DNA from: Edaphobacter sp.
GTDB taxonomy: Bacteria; Acidobacteriota; Terriglobia; Terriglobales; Acidobacteriaceae
Assembly: GCF_028283685.1 (NCBI RefSeq)
Contig: NZ_JAPWKF010000008.1
Span: 62,001 to 126,000, forward strand
Reading direction: 5' to 3'
DNA length: 64,000 nt
In this document: piece by piece, positions 43,793 through 53,500 of the stretch
Numbering within the stretch: the first letter of the stretch is position 1
Layout: every line of letters begins with the position of its first letter
Program-made: the position numbers and the translations under genes
The notes under the pieces: generated by a model
Database searches by the model: none
What the model was told of the DNA's origin: nothing
The model's input: only the letters and a program-made list of their open reading frames with translations

Positions 43793-46135
43793 TTACTGCT
43801 TCGTGCGGCCAGGGCTTGCGGCGTCGGACATCGAAGGCGGCGGTGCGCCGGTGTCCCAGTGCGTGGGATGGTCGGTCATGGTGAGGTGCAGCTCGCCGCC
43901 GGCCATCAGCTGCTCGTGCGTGAACCAGGCGCGATGGTAGGGCTGGCCGTTCCAGGTGGCTCTTTCGATGTAGATGTTGGTTGGTGAGGTGTTGTCGGCG
44001 ACGACGGAGAAGCGTTTGCCGTTGCCGAGCGTAATGGTCGAGCTTGGGAAGGTGGGCGAGCCGATGAGGTAGACGTCCTGCGCGGCGACGGGGAAGAAGC
44101 CCATCTGGTTGAAGACGAGGAAGCTGCCCATGGCGCCGGAGTCGTCGTTGCCGGGCAGACCGGCGAGGCCGGTGTGGTAGCTCTGCGGGAGGATGGCGCG
44201 GATGGTCTTCGCGGTGCTCGATTGCTCGCCGATCCAGTTGTAGAGGTAGGGCGAGAGGAAGCCGGGCTCGTTGCCGACGTCGTAGCGGTAGCGGATGTGC
44301 GGGCCATTGGTGGTGAATACCGGCGCGAAGAAGAGGTCGAGGCGCTTTTTGAAGAGGTCTTTGCCACCGATTATTTCGATGAGGTTGTGTGTGTCCTGCG
44401 GGACGTAGAGAGAGTAGGTCCAGGTGCCGGCTTCGTAAAAGTTGTCCTGGTACCAGGTGCCGACGAGGTGCGGGTTGAAGGGCTCGCGCCAGCTGCCGTC
44501 GTCGTGCTTCATCCAGATAAAGCCCTTGATGTCGCCGTCTTCGGTGTGGTCGACGGCGTCGGCGCGCCAGAGCTTCTTCCAGTTGGAGGAGCGGTTGGAG
44601 AAGAGCTTCGCGTCGGCGGTGTGGCCGAGGCCTTTGGCCATGACGGCGACGGCGTAGTCGTTGGCGTAGTACTCCATGGAGCGGGAGCCGGGGCGGTCGG
44701 GTCCGCCGATCATGTCGCTGTTTTCGATGGAGAGATAGCCGAGCTTCTTATAGTCGGCCATGTCGCCGCGACCGAAGCGCATGGGTTCGGGTGAGTCGGC
44801 GTCGGCGTCGTGACGCATGGCTTTGTAGACGCGCTCCCAGTCGAGGCCGGGGAGGTGTTTGACGTAGGCGTCGGCGAACATCATCTCGGCGTCGGAGCCG
44901 CCCTGGGTGCGGCCGGAGTAGTTGCCTGCGCGGCCGTCGGGGAAGAAGCCATCGTGATCCTGGATGTCCATCAGCGCCTGAAGAATGTTTGTGACGCGAT
45001 GCGGCGCGACGAGGGTGAGCAGAGGCGTGGAGGAGCGGAAGGTGTCCCAGATGCAGTAGAAGTCGTCGTAGGTGGGAGCGCTGGATTGCCAGAGGGGATT
45101 CTCGCCGGTGCGATCGACGGGCATCAGCATGGAGTGATAGAGGCCGGTGGCGAACTGCTGTCGCTCGCCGGTGCTGCCGCCGGTGATCCTGATGGTGGAG
45201 AGCTCCTTGTTCCACTCGGCGACGACGGCCTTGCGGGTGGCTTCGAAGTCGAAGCCGTGGACCTCGGTGAGGGCGTTCTGTTTTGCCTGCTCGACGGAGA
45301 GGAAGGAGAGGCCGATCTTGAAGGTGACGGGCTTTGCGGAGGGCGCGAAGGTGAGATAGGCGCCGGTGCTGATGAAGGGCGCGGGATGCGGCATCGTGAC
45401 CAGGGTGTAGGGCATGCTGTAGCGGGCGCGTCGGCTGCCTTCGACGGGCTTCTTTCCGTCTTCCCATGTGCCGCTGGTCACGGCGGGCGTGTCGGCGACG
45501 AGGTAGAAGAAGACGCGCATGGGGACGGTCTGAATATTCCATCCCATGACGGAGGATTGCACGCCGGAGATCTCGGTGGGCGAGTCGACATGAACGTCGG
45601 TGGCGAAGAGGACCTGGCCCTCGTTGTAGCGATGGGGCGAGTCGTGGATCTTCATCAGCATGTGGCCGACGTCGAGCAGCAGTGTGCGTTCTTTGTTGTC
45701 TGGGTAGGTGAAGCGGTAGACGGGCGTGCGGCGCGCGGTGGTGAGTTCGGCATGAATGCCGGAGTTGGCGAGGGTGACGGCGTAGTAGCCGACCTCGGCG
45801 TGCTCGGCTTCACGAGGAGAGGATGCGTGGAGAGGGTCGGCTTTGCCGGACTGCGCCTGGACGAGGATGTTGCCGTACTTGGGACCGCCGCCGGTGCCGG
45901 AGACGTGGAGCTGCGAGAAGCCGTGAAGATCACCGGTGGCCTCCCACCCGGCGTTGCTCTCGTTGCTGCCGTAGTCGGGGCCGGGCTTGGCCATGCCGAA
46001 GGGAAGCGTGGGGCCAACGAAGACGTTGCCGCCCTTGTCCGCGCCGAGCATGGGGTCGATCTCGGAGGCGGTCTGCGCGTGAAGCAGGGGAGAGGCAAGC
46101 AGCAGGATAGAGATGCGGAGCAGGAGGGTTCGCAT
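43793..46135 (-). CDS. Glycoside hydrolase family 92 (exported alpha-mannosidase)
   Basis: 780 aa with a signal peptide (about 1-21). N-terminal beta-sandwich with IDPMLGADKGGNVFVGP and LHVSGTGGGPKYGNI, then an (alpha/alpha) barrel with QGGSDAEMMFADAYVK, YDVGNEPGF and PGNDDSGAMGSFLVFNQMG, which are GH92 hallmarks. GH92 enzymes are calcium-dependent exo-alpha-mannosidases, often alpha-1,2, so it may trim fungal or plant mannans or glycans. The ATG at 46135 is chosen over a TTG six bases upstream; the ribosome site is weak. The enzyme family is certain, the linkage specificity is not. Confidence 0.92.
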   Translation of the reverse strand: MRTLLLRISILLLASPLLHAQTASEIDPMLGADKGGNVFVGPTLPFGMAKPGPDYGSNESNAGWEATGDLHGFSQLHVSGTGGGPKYGNILVQAQSGKADPLHASSPREAEHAEVGYYAVTLANSGIHAELTTARRTPVYRFTYPDNKERTLLLDVGHMLMKIHDSPHRYNEGQVLFATDVHVDSPTEISGVQSSVMGWNIQTVPMRVFFYLVADTPAVTSGTWEDGKKPVEGSRRARYSMPYTLVTMPHPAPFISTGAYLTFAPSAKPVTFKIGLSFLSVEQAKQNALTEVHGFDFEATRKAVVAEWNKELSTIRITGGSTGERQQFATGLYHSMLMPVDRTGENPLWQSSAPTYDDFYCIWDTFRSSTPLLTLVAPHRVTNILQALMDIQDHDGFFPDGRAGNYSGRTQGGSDAEMMFADAYVKHLPGLDWERVYKAMRHDADADSPEPMRFGRGDMADYKKLGYLSIENSDMIGGPDRPGSRSMEYYANDYAVAVMAKGLGHTADAKLFSNRSSNWKKLWRADAVDHTEDGDIKGFIWMKHDDGSWREPFNPHLVGTWYQDNFYEAGTWTYSLYVPQDTHNLIEIIGGKDLFKKRLDLFFAPVFTTNGPHIRYRYDVGNEPGFLSPYLYNWIGEQSSTAKTIRAILPQSYHTGLAGLPGNDDSGAMGSFLVFNQMGFFPVAAQDVYLIGSPTFPSSTITLGNGKRFSVVADNTSPTNIYIERATWNGQPYHRAWFTHEQLMAGGELHLTMTDHPTHWDTGAPPPSMSDAASPGRTKQ

Positions 46136-46195
46136 AGGCACTCGAAATCTTATCGCTTCGAGTGTTGTTTTGTGTGAGAGGCGATGGGGGCGGAG

Positions 46196-46250
46196 ATTCG
46201 CGGTAGAGAAGCGGGTTTCTCCGCTCCGCGCTCCGGTCGAAATGACAACT
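46196..46250 (-). repeat. Dispersed intergenic repeat, unit D
   Basis: On the minus strand GTCATTTCGACCGGAGCG continues into CGGAGCGGAGAAACCCGCTTC. It shares the GTCATTnCGACCGnAGCG head with units A-C; the tail has diverged. It lies in the 232-bp gap between the GH92 gene and the TPR gene. Confidence 0.75.
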
Positions 46251-46287
46251 GTCTTTTTATTTCAAAGGACTCAAGCTGCTTCTTAAT

Positions 46288-46366
46288 GCAGCTTAGAGTT
46301 TGTTGAAGAGCCAGCAGCTTGAGAGTTGCTGAAGGCAAAAGCAACGTTGAGAGTTCTGGAAGACGG
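46288..46366. repeat. Three imperfect tandem repeats of 26-27 bp
   Basis: Units start at 46288 (GCAGCTTAGAGTTTGTTGAA), 46314 (GCAGCTTGAGAGTTGCTGAA) and 46341 (GCAACGTTGAGAGTTCTGGA). They lie just after the stop codon of the minus-strand TPR gene. A perfect 7-bp hairpin AAGCTGC/GCAGCTT (46273-46294) overlaps the first unit. No function is apparent. Confidence 0.5.
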
Positions 46367-46367
46367 G

Positions 46368-48017
46368 TTAGAGCGTAGCTACGCTGAGTTTTGTGTCGGC
46401 GTGTTTCCATGCCTTCTGGAAGGCGGCTTCGGATCTTGCGGCTTCGGGTTTTTTCTGCGCGAGCTGGGCCTGCCATAGACCGTAGAGAGAGCGCGGATTG
46501 TTGCGATTGAGTTCGAGGTCGCGGGCGAAGATGGCCTCGGCTTCGGCGGGTTTGTTGGCACGCAGGAGTGCGCCGCCGAGGGATTCGCGCACGGGGTAGT
46601 ACCAGTCGGCGGGCTCGTTGTAGGTGAAGGTGTCGTTGAGCGTGACGGCTTTATTCCAGACGTCGATGGCCTCGGGCAGCTTGCCTTCGGCTTCGAGGAT
46701 GCGCGCGTCGAGGACGTCGAGCGCAAGCTGGTAGGCGGACTTTGCGGGATTGAGGAAGTCGGGTATTGCGTTGGAAGGAAGAGCGGCGGTGGCTGCGGCG
46801 AGGGCCTCGCGCTCCTGCTTTGCCTGTGACAGCTGATGCAGAGCGGCGTAGGCGTTGCCTCGGGCGTAGTGCCAGAAGGCGGTGAGGACCTTGAACTCGG
46901 GCGCGGGGAGCTGCGTGGCAAGGATCGTCTGCCACTGCTGGAAGCGCACGAGCATCCACGGCTGCGTTGGGGTGTACCACTCGACCTGCGGGGTGGCCTT
47001 GATCTCGGGGAGGACATGCGTCACGAGCTCTTTGGCCGCCTGCTGGGTGCAGGCGTTGTTGCCTTCCATGGAGCAGGAGCTGGCGAGGAAGTGCATGTTG
47101 TGGGTGTAGTACATGCTGTCGTACATGTTGGCGACGTTTTCGATGTGCTGCGCCTTGAAGTAGGCACGGTCGGCGGCGACGGCGCGGACGTTGGCCTGCG
47201 CGGCTCCGCTGAAGTTGCCGGTGCGCTGATAGGTGTGCGCGGGCATATGAACGAGATGTCCGGCGGAGGGCGTGGCGTCTTCGAGGAACTTCGCGGAGGC
47301 GATGGCGATCTCAGGATGTGGCGAAGCCTCGGTGGCGTGGATGAGGAGATGGTTGGCGCCGACGTGATGCGGATCTTTTTTGATGACTGCCTGCAGCGTG
47401 GTGACGATCTCAGTGGTGTGGGTAGCGGGGCTGCCGTCGGGATTCCAGAGCTTCCACGGGTTGAGATCCATCAGGGATTCGGCGTAGAGCGTGGCGGCAT
47501 CGAGATCGTCGGGGTACTTTGCGGCGAGCGCCTTCATGGCTTCGGCGTACTCTGGGCCGTGGACGACGATGCTGTCGCCGCTGCCGGTGTAGCGGGTGGA
47601 GAGCGCGGCGATGTAATCGTGCTCGGCGGGTGTCTGCGCGAGGGCGCGAGCCTTGCTGAGTGCGGCGACGGCTTGTTGCGCGCGGATGTGGCCGATGTCG
47701 ATGTCGTTGTAGTTAGGGCCGACGGCGAGGGCGACTCCCCAGAGCGGCATGGCGGCTTTCGGGTCGAGCTGCGCAGCCTCTTGAAATGAGCGGCGGGCTT
47801 CATCGTGATTGAAGGCCCAGATGTAGTCGAAGCCCTGGTTGAAGTAGCGCTGGGCCTGAGGCGACGTGGTGCGTATGGGATGCGAGGAGTTGCCGAGACC
47901 GGCGACGATGGGGACGGCTCTGCCGTCGGGCGCTTCGTTGTCGTGGGACATCTGCATCTGCGCGTAGAGCGGAGCAGAGAGCAGAACGGCGAGCGAGACG
48001 GTGCGAAGAGCGTTCAT
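46368..48017 (-). CDS. Exported tetratricopeptide-repeat protein of unknown function
   Basis: 549 aa with a signal peptide (about 1-19, PLYA). TPR-like helix pairs are scattered along it: AQRYFNQGFDYIWAFNHDEA, ARALAQTPAEHDYIAALS and the C-terminal PAEAEAIFARDLELNRNNP. Conserved-looking HLLIHATEASPHPE and GHLVHMPAHTYQRTG segments contain several His residues. The ATG at 48017 is preceded by CAGGAAAG. I do not recognise a characterised homologue. Similar exported TPR proteins are common in Acidobacteria; binding of a partner or metal is only a guess. Confidence 0.8.
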   Translation of the reverse strand: MNALRTVSLAVLLSAPLYAQMQMSHDNEAPDGRAVPIVAGLGNSSHPIRTTSPQAQRYFNQGFDYIWAFNHDEARRSFQEAAQLDPKAAMPLWGVALAVGPNYNDIDIGHIRAQQAVAALSKARALAQTPAEHDYIAALSTRYTGSGDSIVVHGPEYAEAMKALAAKYPDDLDAATLYAESLMDLNPWKLWNPDGSPATHTTEIVTTLQAVIKKDPHHVGANHLLIHATEASPHPEIAIASAKFLEDATPSAGHLVHMPAHTYQRTGNFSGAAQANVRAVAADRAYFKAQHIENVANMYDSMYYTHNMHFLASSCSMEGNNACTQQAAKELVTHVLPEIKATPQVEWYTPTQPWMLVRFQQWQTILATQLPAPEFKVLTAFWHYARGNAYAALHQLSQAKQEREALAAATAALPSNAIPDFLNPAKSAYQLALDVLDARILEAEGKLPEAIDVWNKAVTLNDTFTYNEPADWYYPVRESLGGALLRANKPAEAEAIFARDLELNRNNPRSLYGLWQAQLAQKKPEAARSEAAFQKAWKHADTKLSVATL

Positions 48018-48075
48018 CGGCGGTCTTTCCTGTAGATGGAACAAGCCTGTAAAGAGGATGGAACAAGTATGGCGC

Positions 48076-48119
48076 AAAAAAAAGCGGCGATACGGACGAA
48101 ATACGCCCGTGCCGCCGCT
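48076..48119 (-). terminator. Rho-independent terminator of the aminotransferase gene
   Basis: On the minus strand an imperfect stem AGCGGCGGC...CGCCGCT is followed by a run of eight T (complement of 48076-48083). It lies 14 bp after the aminotransferase stop codon. Confidence 0.8.
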
Positions 48120-48132
48120 GTACAGCGGAGTG

Positions 48133-49479
48133 TTAGAGCAGGGCGTCGGCGAGCGAGAGCGCGTCGTCGAGCGCGGCGACGGCCTTGTCGATGTCTTCCT
48201 TCTCGACGATGAGCGGCGGCGCGAGGACGAAGTGGCTCATCCATGCCTGCATGACGACGCCTTCAGGAAGGCCGAGCATCTTGGCGGCGATCTGTTCGAC
48301 GACCATGGGCTTGCCGTCGAGCTTCTCTTGCCAGGTGTTGAAGGGTGTCTTCAGCTTCTGATCCTTGACGAGCTCGACGGCCCAGAAGAGGCCGATGCCG
48401 CGCACGTCGCCGATGGAGGGATGCTTGGGCTTGAGGGCGTTGAGCTTCTCGCCGAGGTAGGCACCGATCTCGTTGGCGCGGTCGACCAGGTTCAGGCGAC
48501 GCATCTCCTTGATGGTGGCGACGGCGGGCCCGAGGGTCATGGGATGAGCCTCGTAGGTGTGGCCGTGCGCGAAGTAGTTGTCCTCGAAGAAGTCGGCGAT
48601 CGGCTGCGTGGTGGCGCAGAGGCCGAGCGGCACGTAGGCCGAGGTAATGCCCTTGGCGGTGGTGAGAATGTCGGGCTTGAGGCCCCAGTTATCGACTGAG
48701 AACCACTTGCCGGTACGGCCCCAGCCAGCCATCACTTCGTCGGCGATGATGAGCACGTTGTGCTTGTCGCAGAGCTTGCGCAGCTTGGTGAGGTAGCCGG
48801 GGGGCGGGATGAGGACGCCGTTGGTGCCGACGACGGGCTCGATGAGCACGGCGGCGACATCGCCTTCGTTCTCGATCATGTGCTCGAGGTAATCGGCGCA
48901 GGCGATGCCGCACTCAGGGTAGCTGTGCTTCAGGGCGCACTTATAGCAGTTGACCTCGGGCGAGAAGATGATGCCCTGGCCTTTGCCGCCCGGCTCCATG
49001 GGCCAGCGACGGGGATCGCCGGTGGCGGCGACGGACATGGAGGTCGAGCCATGATAACTGCGGTAGCGCGAGATGATCTTGGTCTTGCCCGTGTACATGC
49101 GGGCAATCTTGAAGGCGGCTTCGTTGGCGTCGGTGCCGGAGGTGGTGAAGAAGAACTTGGTCAGGCCTTCGGGCAGCACTTCGAGGAGGAGCTTGGAGAG
49201 CTCGGCGCGCGCGGTGGTGGCGTAGAAGGGCGCGGCGTAGGCGAGGGTCTCGGCCTGCTGCTTGATGGACTCGATGACGGCCTTGTTGTTGTGGCCGATG
49301 TTGGAGCACATGAGCTGCGAGGAGAAGTCGAGGTAGCGCTTGCCGTTGCCGTCGGTGAAGTAGCAGCCATCGGCGGAGACGAGGTGATTGGGGTTCCAGA
49401 ACTTCTGTTTGCGCCAGGTGCCGTAGTTATGGTCCTTGGTGATCTGGATAACTTGCTGCGATGTGAGCTGGTCTGACAT
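48133..49479 (-). CDS. Class III omega-aminotransferase (beta-alanine/taurine:pyruvate type)
   Basis: 448 aa PLP enzyme. The PLP lysine is in LTTAKGITSAYVPLG, the phosphate-binding segment is TSGTDANEAAFK, and the cofactor-ring Asp is in LIIADEVMAGWGRTG. The N-terminal WRKQKFWNP form is that of taurine/beta-alanine:pyruvate transaminases. A likely role is beta-alanine to malonate semialdehyde, linking the pyrimidine genes to MMSDH; other omega-amino acids or amines remain possible. It follows the GntR regulator gene by 74 bp on the same strand, so probably shares its transcript. GGAG precedes the ATG. Confidence 0.85.
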   Translation of the reverse strand: MSDQLTSQQVIQITKDHNYGTWRKQKFWNPNHLVSADGCYFTDGNGKRYLDFSSQLMCSNIGHNNKAVIESIKQQAETLAYAAPFYATTARAELSKLLLEVLPEGLTKFFFTTSGTDANEAAFKIARMYTGKTKIISRYRSYHGSTSMSVAATGDPRRWPMEPGGKGQGIIFSPEVNCYKCALKHSYPECGIACADYLEHMIENEGDVAAVLIEPVVGTNGVLIPPPGYLTKLRKLCDKHNVLIIADEVMAGWGRTGKWFSVDNWGLKPDILTTAKGITSAYVPLGLCATTQPIADFFEDNYFAHGHTYEAHPMTLGPAVATIKEMRRLNLVDRANEIGAYLGEKLNALKPKHPSIGDVRGIGLFWAVELVKDQKLKTPFNTWQEKLDGKPMVVEQIAAKMLGLPEGVVMQAWMSHFVLAPPLIVEKEDIDKAVAALDDALSLADALL

Positions 49480-49553
49480 AGCACTCCGGAACAGGATGAT
49501 GAGATGCGGTAACGCTCAACGGTTGGAAGAGAGGGGGCGCTACCCCGCGGCGA

Positions 49554-50276
49554 CTAGGAGCGGCGCGCGCGGGAACGGGTGTTGGGAATGGTGCCGTCGA
49601 GGGTGCTGGAGGCGTCAAAGACAGCCTCGCCGAAGCGGATGGCGCTCATCAGGAGGCTGGCGCTGCGATCCATGGCCATGCGGATATGCTCGGTGGCGCG
49701 GCTGCGGGCCTCTTCGGACTTGCGCTCGCAGATGGCGTCGATAAGTTGGATGTGCTCGTTGACCAGGGCGGGGCCGTAGGAGTCGAAGGGCAGGCCGAGG
49801 TAGAAGAAGCGCATGAGGCGAATGTGGATGTTGGAGACGACATCGAAGAGGCGCTTGTTGCGCGTGGACTGCGCGATCAGCGTGTGCAGCTGATAGTTCT
49901 TCTGGATGAACTCGCGGTAGCTGGTGCGGTCGCCGACGCGGTACTCGTAGGAGGCGAGTGCGGTCATCTCCTCGAGCTCTTCGGCATTGGCACGTTCGGC
50001 GGCGAGAGCGGCGGCCTCGGGTTCGAAGATGAGCTGCATCTCTTCAAGATCATGGAATTCGGCGACGGAGAGGGGAGCGATCATGTAACCACGGAAGGGG
50101 ATGATGCGGATGAGACCTTCGTGCTCGAGGCGTCGACAGGCCTCACGAACGGGGGTGCGGCTGGCGTTATAGAGACGTCCAAGCTCAGCTTCCGAGAAGG
50201 CGCGGCCCGGGGTCAGCTCGCACTCGACGATGTCCTGTCGAACCTTCCGGTACAGCGGTTCAACGATACTTTCCAT
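49554..50276 (-). CDS. GntR-family transcriptional regulator, FadR/FCD subfamily
   Basis: 240 aa. An N-terminal winged helix-turn-helix (about 8-72, GRAFSEAELGRLYNASRTPVR) is followed by an all-helical FCD effector domain (about 80-215) whose likely metal/ligand residues include H in NYQLHTLIAQ and H in VNEHIQLIDAI. FCD regulators usually sense carboxylic or amino acids. It is divergent from the TonB receptor at 50505, with GTATAC and ATGGCA-aa-TGCCAT palindromes in between, and upstream of the aminotransferase. It probably controls both directions and perhaps the MMSDH promoter (inference). Confidence 0.9.
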   Translation of the reverse strand: MESIVEPLYRKVRQDIVECELTPGRAFSEAELGRLYNASRTPVREACRRLEHEGLIRIIPFRGYMIAPLSVAEFHDLEEMQLIFEPEAAALAAERANAEELEEMTALASYEYRVGDRTSYREFIQKNYQLHTLIAQSTRNKRLFDVVSNIHIRLMRFFYLGLPFDSYGPALVNEHIQLIDAICERKSEEARSRATEHIRMAMDRSASLLMSAIRFGEAVFDASSTLDGTIPNTRSRARRS

Positions 50277-50326
50277 GTATTACTCCACAATTGAGGTTAG
50301 AGTCGCAGGCCAAACATTAAAGATAT

Positions 50327-50340
50327 ATGGCAAATGCCAT
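50327..50340. promoter_or_regulatory. ATGGCA-aa-TGCCAT palindrome in the gntR upstream region
   Basis: Two perfect 6-bp arms separated by AA, 51 bp from the gntR start codon on the opposite strand. It is well placed for autoregulation of gntR. It differs from the GTATAC motif, so two binding specificities may meet in this gap. Confidence 0.35.
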
Positions 50341-50369
50341 GGACAGCTGTATGGGAATAATCGTTTTCA

Positions 50370-50410
50370 GTATACAACTTGTTGACAGATTATTAACACC
50401 CGTATATTGT
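50370..50410 (+). promoter_or_regulatory. Promoter with GTATAC motif, upstream of the TonB receptor/peptidase genes
   Basis: GTATAC (50370-50375), 6 bp, TTGACA (50382-50387), 17-bp spacer, TATTGT (50405-50410). The run GTATACnnnnTGTTGACA is shared with 38470-38487, with identical spacing. The palindrome arms around GTATAC are weaker here than at 38466. The start codon is 94 bp downstream. Confidence 0.6.
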
Positions 50411-50504
50411 CGCTTCATCCCGTAGTGTTTGCATGCTGTTCACGCACCCGTTTTATATGGGTGTGTGCGAAATACCTCTTTGCTCGGCCGATTTGGAGGT
50501 TGTG

Positions 50505-53500
50505 ATGCGTGACGCACAGATGTTCCGCTCTACACGAGCGTTTTTTGCGGCAATCCGCCGCGTTTTTCCAGTTTTGCTTGCTGTCGGAGTTCTCTGTGGA
50601 GGCCGCGCCATGTATGCGCAGGCCACTGGTCAGATATCCGGCGTTGTTTCCGATCCCGGCAGTCAGGTTGTGCCGGGCGTGAAGATTGATGTCACCAGCG
50701 TCTCCACGTCGCAGACGCGTAGCGTGACGACCGGAGCTGATGGAACCTACCAGGTTCCGTTGGTCAATCCGGGGATTTATACCATCAAGGCCACAGCCCC
50801 CGGCTTCAAGACGACGCTGGTGGAAAAGGTCGAAGTTATCGTAAACGGCACTTCGCGTAACGATATTCATCTGGTCGTGGGTGGTGTGGTGGAAGAGGTT
50901 ACGGTCTCGAGCTCGGCTCCGCTGGTGGAGACGGGCAACGCGACGCTGGGAACAGTCGTCGGTCACGACGCCATTGTCGACCTTCCGCTCAACGGACGTA
51001 ACTTTGCGCAACTGGGCACGCTGATTCCGGGCGTCATTGCGGCTCCGGCGGCGCTGGGTGGGGCCAACGGAAATGCGACGGTGGGCGGATTCGGTAACTC
51101 CACCGGAAGCTTCAACGTCAACGGTATGCGTAACCAGTCGAACAACTTCCTTCTGGATGGCGCGCCGAACAACGACTCCTTCAACAGCGGTTTTGTGATG
51201 CGGCCTCCGCCGGACGCGATTGAAGAGTTCAAGATCATGACGCATTCCTATGACGCGCAGTACGGCCGCAACGCAGGCGCCGTGGTTAACGTCGTGACGC
51301 GTGCTGGCACCAATACGTGGCACGGCAGCGTGTGGGAGTTCAACCGTGAAGCGGCTCTGGCGGCGAAGAACTACTTTTCGACCAGTAAGCCGAACTATCA
51401 GCAGAACCAGTTCGGCGGAGCGGCGGGCGGCAAGATCATTCGGGATCGCCTGTTCGTCTTCGGCTTCTACGAGGGCTTCCGCCTGAAGGACGCGACCAGC
51501 AACGTGCTGAATCAGCGCGTGCTGACGGCGGCTGAGCGCAGCGGTGACTTTTCGGGATCGGGTGTAACGGTCAAGGACCCGCTGACGGGACAGCAGTTCA
51601 ACTATCTCGGAACGCCGAATCGGGTCGACCCTTCTCGTATCAGTGCAGTCAGCCAGTACCTGCTGAACACGTATATTCCTCTGCCGAATGCGGCGGGCGG
51701 CTTCTACACGGCGGCTCCGGCTAATATTGATAACCGCAACATGGCTGGTCTGCGTACGGACCTGAAGCTGGGTTCGCACTCGATCCTGGGCCGCTATATC
51801 TATAACCATACGAACCTGTATGGTCCGATTACGCCATCGAACTTCGCTCCGACGGGCAATCTGCAGATCATGACGTCTCAGGATGCGATGGCGTCGGATA
51901 CATGGCTGATCGGCTCGGACAAGATCAACGTGCTGCGTTATGCGCGGCAGTGGATCACGGGCCGTCCGAACCAGACCAGCGGAATCAACCTGGCCGATGC
52001 TGGCTATCAGTTCGGCTCGTCCAACGCGCAGGCGGCCGGTCTGCCGAACGTAACGCTGACCAGCTACTTCACGACGGGCGACGCGCAGCAGCCGTTTGCG
52101 TATCGCTCGAACAGCACGGATACGTTCTCGGACGACTTCACCTGGACGAAGGGCAAACACAATATTCAGTTCGGCGGCGAAGGCCGTCGCGACGGTATCG
52201 GTCTGCTGTACATCAACCGTCCGAACGGCGCCTTCACCTTCAACTCCAACTTCACGGGATTCGCCCTGTCGGACTTCCTGCTTGGCTATCCTTATATGTT
52301 CCAGCAGGGGTCGGGCGATCCGGCGATGAACGGAACGTCGTGGACCTACTCCGGCTACGGGCAGGATCAGTTCCGCGTCAATACCCACCTAACGATCACC
52401 GCCGGCCTTCGTTACGAGGTCAACAAGCCGTATACCGAGGCGAATGGCCACCTGGCGGCTCTGCATCCGGGACAGCAGTCGACGGTGCAGCCGAACGCTC
52501 CGCTCGGCCTGGTGTACCCGGGGGATAAGAACACACCTGGGGCGACCTACTACGCGGATACGAATAACATCTCGCCGCGTATCGGTGCGATCTATGACCC
52601 GGTGGGCGACGGCAAGACGGTGCTGCGCGCTGCATGGGGCATGTACTTCGACAGTGTTCCGGGACAGGGCGACTTCTTCCAGAACGGCACGCTGGCGCCT
52701 CCGTTCCAGCCGCTGCAGGAGATCGACTTCTACACGCGGTCTTCGTCTACGGTGAGCTCGCAGTGGTTCTCGAGTCCATATACGGGTGTGGCGGCAGGAG
52801 CGGTTGGATTTCCTCCCGGCCTGACGTTCATCGGATGGAGTCTACCGCACTCCTATAAGACGCCGAACGTCGAGCACTACAACCTCGGTATCGAGCACCA
52901 GTTCACGCAGAGCATCGGCTTCGAGCTGGGCTATGCGGGAACCCGTGCCAAGTACCTGCCGATCTTCATCGAAGCAAATCCGACCAATGTGCTTGACTGC
53001 GGCGGCTTCGTCCGCCAATGCCTACCAGGCGGGTACACGTGCGGTCTTTCCGGCGATGGGTCTCGTTCGTCCGACGTTCTCGGCGGCCAAGAGCTGGTAC
53101 GACTCGCTGCAGGCGCAGTTGACGATGCGCAGCTACCACCGGATGACGGCGACGGCGGCCTATACGTGGAGCCGTTCGATCGACGATGTATCGGGCCTGA
53201 ATATTGGCAACGATTCGCGTCCGATTCTTCCGGTGACGATCGGCAACGACGACTCGATCGATGCAGCGATGGCGCGTGAGCGCGGCAACTCGCTGTTCGA
53301 CACGCGCAACCGGTTCGTGCTGAGCTTCGGCTACGAGCTGCCCAAGATGCTTGCCAGCCCGATGTTCGAGCGTTTGCTGATTGGTGGATGGAAGATCAAC
53401 GGCATCTTCCAGGCGCAGTCGGGTAACCCGTTTACGGCGGTCAACTCAGCGACGACAGCTCAGTCGCTGACGTTCCGCCCCAACATGACCTGCAATCCGA

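Noticed and set aside
44810..46177. 455-codon plus-strand frame opposite the GH92 gene
   Set aside because: Gly/Val/Glu-rich antisense shadow of a clear glycosidase, running past its signal peptide region; no homology signal.
46288..46366. CRISPR-like repeats
   Set aside because: Only three imperfect, contiguous units with no spacers, and no cas genes in the window.
50415..52388. 657-codon open frame on the minus strand under the TonB receptor
   Set aside because: Antisense shadow of a conserved receptor with biased composition and no motif.
52985..53000. Programmed +1 frameshift as in the RF2 gene
   Set aside because: The site reads CTT-GAC rather than CTT-TGA, with no stop codon in the shift position and no obvious upstream stimulator, so a mutation or sequencing error is more likely.
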